Source of the DNA: JAAFHB01 sp942493325
Lineage (GTDB): Bacteria > Bacteroidota > Bacteroidia > Bacteroidales > Prolixibacteraceae
Direction of reading: 5' to 3'
NCBI GenBank assembly: GCA_942493325.1
Contig: OW818689.1
Coordinates: 4,154,001 to 4,218,000, forward strand
Length of the DNA stretch: 64,000 nucleotides
Below the pieces are notes generated by a model. That model was given only the letters and a program-made list of their open reading frames with translations. It ran no database searches and had not been told where the DNA came from. The translations under genes and the position numbers were made by a program. Positions within the stretch are counted from its first letter, which is position 1. Each line of letters opens with the position of its first letter. Positions 38,791 to 46,993 of the stretch are shown piece after piece.

Positions 38791-38842
38791 GGTAATCGGA
38801 TATTAATCGGATATAACCGTTTATATCCGACTAAATTCGGAT
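38791..38842. promoter_or_regulatory. Operator-like TATATCCG/CGGATATA element, copy 3
   Basis: TAATCGGATAT is repeated in tandem, and TCGGATATAA (38807-38816) with TTATATCCGA (38821-38830) forms a perfect 10-bp inverted repeat with a 4-bp spacer. TTCGGATAGG follows. It lies about 660 bp upstream of the 2133-residue gene and downstream of cassette copy 3. Confidence 0.55.
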
Positions 38843-39371
38843 AGGAATTCTCAATAGTATGTATTGCTCAATATATCAACAATATAAGCACACAAAAGGA
38901 GAATTGTTTTTTATCGTCAGTTCAGCCTGACGACTCCAGCATCGAATGAATTAAGTGCCTTCATTGATTTTCTCCCGCACCCGGTAAACGGATTTTCTTA
39001 GGCTCTGCCTGCAATCCGACGTTCATTACTGCGCATAGTACGAGGGAAAAGCCGGGAACTGTCAAATATCTTTACCTTTTGTAAAATCTTAATTATTTTT
39101 TTAAGTGGTTCTCTGTGTGAGCCAGTATCCGCTTTAATGCTCAGGTAAAATATACTGAACCAATTCTGACCCGATCTCACAGCCAGTTTGTTTTGTCGCA
39201 TAGTTAGTCCTGAAATTTTCATTCCCTGGTTAGGGATTTTCGGATTCGGTTGGACCATCTTCTCTTAAAAATTTACCTGAGAGAGTAATCGGGTAATAAA
39301 TTTTGTCAGGGCAAATTTAAATGGCAAGATACCTGTTCTGCTTTTTCGGTATCAAAAGGTGATGTAAAAGA

Positions 39372-39400
39372 ACCCCAAATAATGGAATGAGGTTTGGGGG
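39372..39400 (-). terminator. Candidate terminator after type B gene copy 3
   Basis: On the minus strand CCCCAAA pairs with TTTGGGG across a 13-bp loop, followed by TTCTTTT. It is about 250 bp after the type B stop codon, so it may terminate the cassette 3 transcript. Confidence 0.4.
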
Positions 39401-39652
39401 CTGTGCGTTTGGATCTTCTACTGAGGTTGCCTTTAAAAATAAGGTTTAAAGAAAAGGCAGTCAATGTTATTTAAATACAAACAGATAATCACTGATATGA
39501 AAATCCGTGAAAATCCGTTAAATCTGCGTCATCAGTGTTCATTTAATGGCAACAGATAACCATAAATAAAAAGAAGAACACGGATGACACCGATGTTACA
39601 GATAATCACAGATAAAACCGTGTTCAATTAATGGTAGCAAAGAACTAATTAT

Positions 39653-41071
39653 TTAATACCCAATGTACACGAATCCTTTCATTGTCCGGTTGGTTCCACC
39701 CAGCTGGAGTACATAATAGTATGTGCCTGTTGGTACAAGTTGCAGGTTGGTCATCGTACTTTGAATGGTTGAACCATTCCAGTCATTCAGATAGTCGGCA
39801 CTTTGGTACACCAGTTGTCCCGAACGGGTGAAAACATGCAACTGGGATTTGAGGTAGTTTTCAAGGCCCAGGAATACCAGATGCTCATTCATCCCGTCAC
39901 CATTGGGCGAAAATCCCTCGGGAGCCTTAATACCGCTGTCATAGATATCAATGATTACCGTAGCAGACGCGCATAAATTCAGTTCATCACATACTTCATA
40001 TATAAACTGATCTCGTCCCGGGCGTTTGTCACGCGGAATGTAGGTGACAGAACCGTTGGCGTTTATTAAGGTTACTCCACGCAAGGGTTGTTCCAGAATC
40101 TTCACAGTACCCGGCATAAGAATTAAGGAAGAACGGTCATTTTCCAATACCGAAATAGTCGTATCCTGTGCCCATGAAGTTCTCGCATAATCGGGATTGG
40201 CAGTGATCTGGCTTATCTGCAACGGGAACTTGAAGTTTTTCAACGATACGCAACCATGCGCATCGATTATTTCAAGAGAATAAATCCCGGCACCGAATAA
40301 TCTGGCCTTTGGTTGATTGTCGGATCCGACAATCTGACCCTGGGCAGTAAACCACCTGAAATTTAATGATGTTCCGGTCGAAACCGTTCCGTCAACAATC
40401 ATCGTCCCGTCTTTTTCCATCTTTCCGGATGAATAAATTTCGGCAACAGGCAAATGATCAACCCTAATTGTAATCGTATCGCTATCCGATTTTCCCGCCC
40501 GGTTGGTAACCACAAGCCCGACTCTGAAATCTGCAGGCAAGTGTCCGGCGTAAGCGGGGGAGAGCAGGAATTCGGTTGTAATGCCCGTTTTACTGGTTAA
40601 GGCACCACCTTCATCCAGTAATGACCATTCGTATTTAACAAGGTCACCGATGGATTTCGAGGCATCGATAATTACCTGGCTGCATGCTCCGGTCACAGTC
40701 GCCCCGGAGATAACCGCTTCAACTTCGACAGGAATTACTTTGAGCATTCCGATTTTTCGGTTCATACATCCTGTGGGACCAATCGCGGTTGCAATAAAAT
40801 ACCATGAGCCCCGTTTTTTCCATATTACCGGAACAGAAGCTCCCTCAGGGCCGTTAACAAACTCTGCTTCGGCTTTGGAAGCCTCCTTCAAAAGTGACCG
40901 GTCAGTGAAAATCTTCCAGAAATAGGAAGCGCCCGGCTCCCCGGCAATCCCCAGATTACATATCTTCCCTTCAAAAACAACAGGTATCTCCTGCGCCACG
41001 GCAGATGCCAGCGCAGAAAAGGACAGCAAAATTGCCAGCCCCAGAGACCTGTATTTTCTGAAAAGGGTCAT
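39653..41071 (-). CDS. T9SS type B sorting-domain protein, copy 3
   Basis: A 472-residue intact paralog of 25428-26861. It has a signal peptide ending ASAVAQ, PKD-like domains with YEWSLLDEGG and NFRWFTAQGQI, a cadherin-like domain starting PDYARTSWAQDTTISVL, and the CHU_C domain with FSPNGDGMNEHLVF, FTRSGQLVY and KGFVYIGY. The N-terminal 60 residues differ most among the three copies, whereas the C-terminal 300 are close. It is exported by Sec and then probably by the T9SS encoded in part by sprA (56466-63977). It is the last gene of cassette copy 3. Confidence 0.93.
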   Translation of the reverse strand: MTLFRKYRSLGLAILLSFSALASAVAQEIPVVFEGKICNLGIAGEPGASYFWKIFTDRSLLKEASKAEAEFVNGPEGASVPVIWKKRGSWYFIATAIGPTGCMNRKIGMLKVIPVEVEAVISGATVTGACSQVIIDASKSIGDLVKYEWSLLDEGGALTSKTGITTEFLLSPAYAGHLPADFRVGLVVTNRAGKSDSDTITIRVDHLPVAEIYSSGKMEKDGTMIVDGTVSTGTSLNFRWFTAQGQIVGSDNQPKARLFGAGIYSLEIIDAHGCVSLKNFKFPLQISQITANPDYARTSWAQDTTISVLENDRSSLILMPGTVKILEQPLRGVTLINANGSVTYIPRDKRPGRDQFIYEVCDELNLCASATVIIDIYDSGIKAPEGFSPNGDGMNEHLVFLGLENYLKSQLHVFTRSGQLVYQSADYLNDWNGSTIQSTMTNLQLVPTGTYYYVLQLGGTNRTMKGFVYIGY

Positions 41072-41290
41072 CCCGGTTATTGAGAGTATAAAGTATTGAA
41101 TGTTAAATTTATAGATATTTCTGTGCAGTAATTTTAAGTAGAGTTTACCCGCGTGACTGTTCCCCCGACAAACTTTTATTCCATGGATAAGGACGTCAAA
41201 AAACTATCCTGCGTTTCCTGGTCCGGTCGGCTCAAAGTCTGGACTTCAACTTGTCCGGTCCTGAATCTCATATGTTAAAAAGCATAAAAC

Positions 41291-41340
41291 CAAATACATA
41301 CAAGTGGTTACGAAAAATCGTAACCACCTGGTTGTATTGG
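41291..41340 (-). promoter_or_regulatory. Hairpin between MKKQ and type B genes, copy 3
   Basis: GTGGTTACG (41304-41312) and CGTAACCAC (41319-41327) form a perfect 9-bp stem with an AAAAAT loop. The outer CAAATACA and TGTATTGG extend it imperfectly. It lies 73 bp after the MKKQ stop in a 341-bp gap. With no T run it fits an mRNA processing or stability element better than a terminator. Confidence 0.4.
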
Positions 41341-41412
41341 TGCAGGAGTTTCCGATACTCCATACAGATGATGAAAAAGCAACTTGTCAAGCGATCAGCA
41401 ATCGATACATAA

Positions 41413-42405
41413 TTAGTTTGCTGTCAGGAAAGGGGCAGGGTTAGGATTGGTAAGTGCCGGGCGGGCAGTAAGAACCTGGACGACATTGTTTATGCCCGCA
41501 GTTATAATGCATGGCGTGCCTGTAACTACATCCACATCCGGATTACCGGCGATATCGGTTGCACTTAGATTAAAGGCAAGAGGTTGAGCTGCCGTGCCTT
41601 CGAATTTGCCATCTGTAATAATAACTTTAACATACACGAATTCGTCGGTACCTGTAGTTACATTGTCAGCCCCTTTGTCAGGAACCACTGTAGTTGCGAC
41701 CCCGGTAGCCAGATTAAAGTTCGAAGTGCCTGTGAATGTTGTAGTAAGACTCCATTCGATTGATTTAATGGTTTGCGGTGCTGTAATCGACGCTTGTAAA
41801 GCTGCAATATTCACGGTGGGAGTCCAGCTGCCGGTAAAATTATTGGCCGTTACCTTCAGGTAAAAAGCATTTTCACCGTAATCGTAAGTGACTTTATCGT
41901 CGTCACCGATAATGGCATCAACATAAGGTATACGGCAGATATCCGCGTAAGCCGCGCCGGTTGAATTTACATTTTCAACGGCAATCTGGAACAGGTTGAT
42001 TGGTGTAATTCTCCAGGGCCTGATATTGTTTGTACAGGCAGTGGTGTATTTCACAACAAGATAATACTTTGTGGGTGTGGGTGTTGCGTTGGCATTTGCG
42101 ACCGCTTTTGATGTCCAGGTGATATCAATTGTGGCCGAGGTACTCGACGGTAGGTTATAGCCCGTACCTGCGATCAGGATGTCTCCCCCTGCACTGCCCG
42201 ACAGGATAGGCGCCGCTGTGGAAATATGGGGGTCAGATGTAACAAACCAGTCAAAGGTGCCACCAGTGGGATCAACCGTGATGGAATAGGAATACGACTT
42301 ACCGGCTATAGGATTTCGTGCATCATCGCACTGAGCATTTGAGGTGGATATATTGGCAAAAATTGCCAAAACGAAAATTGCGGAAACTAGTAGTTGCTTT
42401 TTCAT
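41413..42405 (-). CDS. MKKQ-family secreted protein, copy 3
   Basis: A 330-residue protein, the shortest of the three paralogs: MKKQLLVSAIFVLAIFANI with a signal peptide ending TSNAQ. No known family is recognised. Shared marks are NPIAGKSYSYSITV, FDWFVTSD, a Cys-Asn-Asn-Ile segment, YDYGENAFYLKV, NFTGSWTPTVNI, and a terminal TARPAL with a short Pro/Ala tail (NPNPAPFLTAN). It lies 124 bp after a small ORF and 341 bp before the type B gene. Co-inheritance with the other cassette genes suggests it is a structural or partner component of the same surface assembly (inference). Confidence 0.8.
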   Translation of the reverse strand: MKKQLLVSAIFVLAIFANISTSNAQCDDARNPIAGKSYSYSITVDPTGGTFDWFVTSDPHISTAAPILSGSAGGDILIAGTGYNLPSSTSATIDITWTSKAVANANATPTPTKYYLVVKYTTACTNNIRPWRITPINLFQIAVENVNSTGAAYADICRIPYVDAIIGDDDKVTYDYGENAFYLKVTANNFTGSWTPTVNIAALQASITAPQTIKSIEWSLTTTFTGTSNFNLATGVATTVVPDKGADNVTTGTDEFVYVKVIITDGKFEGTAAQPLAFNLSATDIAGNPDVDVVTGTPCIITAGINNVVQVLTARPALTNPNPAPFLTAN

Positions 42406-42529
42406 TTTTGTTGATTTTATTTATGATTTATGATTTTTTATTTTTAATCTGATTTATCTTCACTCCCGATTCCTTTGGCATCAACTAAGTGAGAAGCCAA
42501 CGCCGGGTTGCCCTTAACTGTCCCGGCCT

Positions 42530-42700
42530 TCACAATCCGCCGGGCGGACTCTTTCTCTTATCATGGACCAGGATATTGACCGGCACATTGAGTTTTGGAA
42601 GTATCCCGATAAGTATTTTGTTTCTTCCTGTTGAAGGTTTTGCTAAAACCAGCTTGTCTTCGATTCTCACTTTTGACTGACATTTAGTTAGTAAACTCAT
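42530..42700 (-). CDS. Small ORF between large surface gene and MKKQ gene, copy 3
   Basis: A 56-codon ORF starting with ATG 31 bp after the stop of the 840-residue gene. It contains KPSTGRNKILIGIL and NVPVNIL and ends SPPGGL. It resembles the small ORF at 31577-31723 (TG(K/R)xxILI, N(M/V)P, PPG). No signal peptide; basic. Shared position and motif support a real conserved element, but protein-level coding is not proven. Confidence 0.5.
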   Translation of the reverse strand: MSLLTKCQSKVRIEDKLVLAKPSTGRNKILIGILPKLNVPVNILVHDKRKSPPGGL

Positions 42701-42731
42701 CTTATTTTGGTGTTGGTTTGATATTTTGGAT

Positions 42732-45254
42732 TTAAAAATTCTTCGTGATTTCGGGTCGTGGTATAATTAACAGATCCACGAACCCGGTACGGATATTCCC
42801 GGCAGAATCGGTCACTGTATAAGTAATCCGGCTTGTTCCCAGCGGAAATTGAATGTCGGAGCCATAAGTTGAGAGTTGTCCGTTACCCGATAATTCGATC
42901 GAGCCATTATTTGCAAAATCAATGGTCCAGGCAATTGCATTGACACCCAGGTCACAGTTATCAGCTAATGCACTAAGATTTAGCAAGGTGCTCCCGGTCG
43001 CAAAAAGGTAGTAGTCGGGCCGGGCATAGGTGATATCCAGCTGTGTATTTTCCTGACCTTCGTTATACAGTCCCTGGGTAACCAATTCCACGCAGTAAAA
43101 AGAATTCAGCACAGGCAGGGTATAGGTTGGTGGTTCATTATCCTGAACAGTCACCACTTTCTGGCAGTCCGAGCTGCAACCATTCATATCAGTCATGGTG
43201 AGTGAAAGTGTAAAAGGAGTGTTGATAAGGGGTCCCGTAGTTACATTAACATCAGTCCCGGCTGTTGAACCCGGAATGGATCCATTTCCTGATATGCTCC
43301 AGTTATAAGCAGCCATTCCGGCAGGAACGGTGAAAATGTTGCCGGTGCTTTGCGGGCATACGGTTGCAGACCCGGTAAATGAGCAGGGTGGTGGGGAGTT
43401 AACCGTTAAGGTCGTTGTTTTTGTTACTACCGGACAACCATACCCATCTGTAACAGAAAGTGTATAATTGCCTGAATTGGAAGAAGTTAAATTTGAAACG
43501 GAAGGATTTAAAATGGTTGAACTAAAACCATTTGGCCCCGTCCAGCTATAAATGTAAGGAGCTTTCCCTCCGTTAATGGTCGCCGGTAAAATCAGGCTTT
43601 CACCCAGGCAGCGGCCGATAGCAGGTGGCATGGAGATGGTTACCGGTATCGGTGCCAGGGTTGCAAAGGAAATATCATCCAAACCGAAGTCGTTTCCTGA
43701 GGCCGCTGTCTGCGAGTCTACAATTTCAATGGGTACCGAATAGACGCCAGCCGGGGCCGTCCAGGTTCCATAGAACTGAATCCAGTTGAAAGGTGGATTA
43801 TTGTTTTGAGGCCTTGCAGGAAGGGGAGCAGTAGTTCCCACCAGGCTGCCATTTACCCTGAACTGCAATGTTGCATAATTTCCTACCGAGTTTAGACTCA
43901 GGGCCCATGCGGAGAAATAATAGTTGACTCCCGGGATTACCGCTACATTAGTTGCCCACACCACTGGTTGAGGTGAGTTGGGGTATCCATTTACAATCAT
44001 AAAATTTCCGGAACCGGTTGTATGATCCTTGCCCCAGAAATTCGAATGATAGGTATGCGCATCCGGACCTACACCATAATGACCTTCAGGATTTAATTCT
44101 GAATTACCGGTAATGTCTGGTTCGTAAATATAAATTGAATGGGTAAAACCTGTATTTCCTGCCGAAAAGTCACCATTAATGACCAGCTCTGTGGATACTG
44201 CATAAGTGGCAGATGCTGAGCAGCCGTCGCTGTTTGTGATCGTTACGCTATATACGTCTGCAATATTAATATCTATTGGATTTGTACTGTCACCTGTGTT
44301 CCAAAGGTATGTGGCACCTGCTTCTGCGCCGTGGGCTGTTAATCGGATGTAACCAACCCGTGTGCAATACTCAGCTGTAATGCTCGCAGTAAAAGGGGTG
44401 GTGCAGGTCGACCAGGAAATTAAGACCTGACCCGGAGCGCCGTTTCCGCCGGCAGTAGTAATGCCACTACCACTTGTTCTGTTGCCACCGCTGCCACCGC
44501 CACCAAAACCGGAGCCGGGATTTCCATTTCTGCTGCCATTGACACCGGTACCCCCTGGTCCTCCGTATGCAGCTCCCCCTGACCCGGCAGTAGGTCCGAA
44601 CGCATTGTTGCCATTAGCGGTAGTCCCGGCACCACCGCCCCCGCCCCCGCTATTCGGGTTGGCAGATACCCCCGGGGCACCGTTTCCACCGTTATATATT
44701 CCACCAGTTCCGCCTGACCCCGCATTTCCGCCGCTTTGATTTGTTGAGCCTGAGCTGAATGAACCGCCGCCACCACCAGAGGCTGAGATCAGTCCATTGA
44801 ATGATGATGCACCACCTGCGCTGCCATTTGCACCGGAAAAGCCGTTTCCGCCGGTTCCAACAGTAACAGGGTATGAATTTCCGGGTATAACAGAAATGGT
44901 TCCTGAATTATAAGCACCACCTCCGCCACCACCACCGGAGTGTGTGCCGTTACCGGCTGCCCCTCCGCCAGCTCCGCCTCCACCCCAGCTTTCAACCAGT
45001 ATACTGGTTACTCCGGAGGGAACAGTAAACGTCCCGGAAGTGCTGAAAGCCTGAGGAGACGATTGTGCATTGACAATACTGGTAAAAGCCATTAACAGAC
45101 ATAATGGAAACAAAAAACGGACGGGAGATGACTTTCGGATGCTGAACAGCACTGCGAAATTTAGGGCAACAGGTTGTACACCCCGAATACGGCCCAATAT
45201 TTTGGCAACCGGGAGACGAAGAAGTGAAATCAATATGGTAATTACAATCCGCAA
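42732..45254 (-). CDS. Glycine-rich surface protein with shared C-terminal domain
   Basis: An 840-residue protein with a TTG start at 45254, and no ATG before the end of the signal sequence. The N-terminus has an extended 64-residue leader with two hydrophobic parts, ending SIVNAQ. The glycine-rich domain (about residues 66-285) opens FTVPSGVTSILVESWGGGG, as in the 2133-residue protein. Next come an Ig/PKD-like domain, a jelly-roll-like region (about residues 355-530, with LVINGDFSAGNTGF and FGLDDISF, as in carbohydrate-binding-like modules) and two PKD-like domains. The shared C-terminal domain follows (about residues 707-840), shorter than in the others, ending ITYTVTDSAGN and IPRPEITKNF. 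It heads cassette copy 3. Confidence 0.83.
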   Translation of the reverse strand: MRIVITILISLLRLPVAKILGRIRGVQPVALNFAVLFSIRKSSPVRFLFPLCLLMAFTSIVNAQSSPQAFSTSGTFTVPSGVTSILVESWGGGGAGGGAAGNGTHSGGGGGGGAYNSGTISVIPGNSYPVTVGTGGNGFSGANGSAGGASSFNGLISASGGGGGSFSSGSTNQSGGNAGSGGTGGIYNGGNGAPGVSANPNSGGGGGGAGTTANGNNAFGPTAGSGGAAYGGPGGTGVNGSRNGNPGSGFGGGGSGGNRTSGSGITTAGGNGAPGQVLISWSTCTTPFTASITAEYCTRVGYIRLTAHGAEAGATYLWNTGDSTNPIDINIADVYSVTITNSDGCSASATYAVSTELVINGDFSAGNTGFTHSIYIYEPDITGNSELNPEGHYGVGPDAHTYHSNFWGKDHTTGSGNFMIVNGYPNSPQPVVWATNVAVIPGVNYYFSAWALSLNSVGNYATLQFRVNGSLVGTTAPLPARPQNNNPPFNWIQFYGTWTAPAGVYSVPIEIVDSQTAASGNDFGLDDISFATLAPIPVTISMPPAIGRCLGESLILPATINGGKAPYIYSWTGPNGFSSTILNPSVSNLTSSNSGNYTLSVTDGYGCPVVTKTTTLTVNSPPPCSFTGSATVCPQSTGNIFTVPAGMAAYNWSISGNGSIPGSTAGTDVNVTTGPLINTPFTLSLTMTDMNGCSSDCQKVVTVQDNEPPTYTLPVLNSFYCVELVTQGLYNEGQENTQLDITYARPDYYLFATGSTLLNLSALADNCDLGVNAIAWTIDFANNGSIELSGNGQLSTYGSDIQFPLGTSRITYTVTDSAGNIRTGFVDLLIIPRPEITKNF

Positions 45255-45416
45255 AATATTATTGATAACGATATGTCCTGTACAGTTTTTCAGTTAGTCA
45301 GCTGATGAATGCATGCTTGTTTTTGACTTAGGTTTAGGTGTGGAGATTTTTCCGATTGTTGTTTCAATGATTTTCTGAACAAATTTTTTAATGAATATTC
45401 AAATTTGAACTCAATA

Positions 45417-45424
45417 CAAACATA
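45417..45424 (-). promoter_or_regulatory. Candidate -7 box upstream of the 840-residue gene
   Basis: TATGTTTG on the minus strand matches TAnnTTTG, about 163 bp upstream of the TTG start at 45254. The flanks are very AT-rich, so chance matches are likely. Confidence 0.3.
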
Positions 45425-45879
45425 AACAAGAAAATCAATAAATATACATAGTAAAAAAATAAACCTTTGCATTTTTTTACAAAAAAATTTTATTTTTATA
45501 TTATATGTTATACGAGTTAAAAAATTTGCAAATAACAGATAATAAATAGAATGCATATTAATTATAGTTCATATCATGTTTAGTAAAATATTGTATGTTA
45601 TCATTTGTCATTTATAAAATAAGTCTATGCGGGGAAAAAGTAAAATAAATTTACAATTATATAGTTTGTGTAGATTGCATTTTCAGGATTCTGGCACCTT
45701 CACAGTTGTCGAACCGGCTTTCCGGGATTTGATAGGAATAAAGTGATTGCAATAAAAAATTAGGGGTCACAGAATGACAGTGGGTGGTAATTCAATTTTG
45801 CGCAGCAGACAAATCTGTCTCACCTTCAGTGTACTGATTTCACTTCCGGGAAATGAGTGTAAATAATAAGATAAAATGT

Positions 45880-46480
45880 TTTGTAAAGAGGGATTCCACG
45901 GATTTTATAAAGCAATTCCACGGATTGCTTCGCTATGGGCTTCTGGACGGAACAAATTCCATCCCTACAATATGACACGAGCCTACGGCTCTGACACGTG
46001 CAGAAATACATGTTTATCAGGGTGCCCAATTTGGCGAAAATCATCCCTCTATTTGCCATGAAGCTTCACCTGTCAATTCCGTAGAAATGGCTTAGATTGC
46101 AGCTCCGGATTTTAAGTTGAAATTTCACGAATTTTATAAAGGATTTCACGAATTGCTTTGCATTGGGCTTCACGTGTCAGTTCCGGAGGAACGATTCATA
46201 TTGTAGCGCCGGATTTTAATCCGGTGAAAAAGAATACGTTAAATAAAATTTAGTGCCGTAGGCACGACCCATATTAATATGACCCGAGCCTACGGCTCTC
46301 AGGACATTTGGGGTTACCATTATGTGGACGGAATAAATTCCATCCCTACAATATGACCCGAGCCAACGGCTCTGACACGTACTTAAAGTATCTCGTACTG
46401 CTCTGAATGCAATGAAACTAATACTCCGGAATTTCGTATGAATAGAAATAACGATTCATATTTTAACGTCTGATTTCTAT
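45880..46480. repeat. Composite palindromic repeat array, left of tnpA
   Basis: Interleaved short palindromes: CGAGCCTACGGCTC (45979, 46285 and a variant at 46360), GGACGGAATAAATTCCATCC (45938 variant, 46325), CCGGATTTTAATCCGG (46207) and GTGCCGTAGGCAC (46253), plus degenerate CACGGATTGCTT words. The 45255-45880 stretch before it is AT-rich with no supported gene. Arrays of this type accompany single-strand transposases in Bacteroidota. Confidence 0.75.
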
Positions 46481-46531
46481 CCGGGGACATGTCAGCATGA
46501 CCCATAAAATCAATATTTAATACTATATGCT

Positions 46532-46993
46532 ATGGCAAATACATATCATCAGATCTATTTACACTCGATTTTTGCAGTTAAGTATCGTGAGGCAGTAATC
46601 GATAAGAGCTGGAAGCCTTTAATTTTGGGGGTTATCGGCAATTTAATCAATGAAACTGGCTGTAAAACTATCATTGTTAATGGGATAGAGGATCATATTC
46701 ATTGTCTGCTGGGATTAAAGCCGGTAGTCTCGATCTCGGAGTTGATGAAATCTGTAAAAGCCAAGTCGTCGAAATATATTAATGATCATCACCTGACTAA
46801 AGTCCGGTTTGAGTGGCAGGAGGGATACGGAGTGTTTTCTTATAGTCATTCTCAGATAGAAAGTGTCTATCAGTATATTGCTAATCAGGAAGAACATCAT
46901 AAAAAACAAGCTTTTATAGGTGAATACCTGGAAATTTTGAATCACTTTAAGATCTCTTATGATGAGCGCTATATTTTTGAAGAATTGATATGA
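46532..46993 (+). CDS. tnpA: IS200/IS605-type TnpA transposase
   Basis: A 153-residue Y1/HUH transposase, complete in length for the IS200 family. It has the HUH motif in GIEDHIHCLLG, and the catalytic tyrosine lies in SQIESVYQYIANQEEHH. The enzyme cuts and joins single-stranded DNA at hairpins and moves elements by a peel-and-paste route. There is no TnpB beside it. It reads opposite to the surrounding genes and is embedded in arrays of short palindromes that recur on both sides and beyond the next gene. These may be its substrates, or remnants of the element (inference). Confidence 0.92.
   Translation: MANTYHQIYLHSIFAVKYREAVIDKSWKPLILGVIGNLINETGCKTIIVNGIEDHIHCLLGLKPVVSISELMKSVKAKSSKYINDHHLTKVRFEWQEGYGVFSYSHSQIESVYQYIANQEEHHKKQAFIGEYLEILNHFKISYDERYIFEELI

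Larger units (their letters stand above)
38136..39652. other. 1.5-kb gap without a confident gene
   Basis: This gap separates cassettes 3 and 2. It contains the operator-like palindrome at 38791-38842, a candidate terminator at 39372-39400, and near 39490-39610 dispersed-repeat words such as AAATCCGTGAAAATCCG. Small ORFs at 38372-38614 and 38998-39258 (minus) show no signal peptide or recognisable domain and are not called. Confidence 0.5.

Noticed and set aside
44461..44776. Proline-rich (+) and Ala/Val-rich (-) ORFs in the 840-residue gene
   Set aside because: Both are out-of-frame readings of the glycine-rich repeat DNA.
45290..45556. An 88-codon minus-strand ORF rich in Phe, Ile and Lys
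   Set aside because: It lies in very AT-rich DNA just upstream of the 840-residue gene, with no recognisable motif; more likely promoter DNA.
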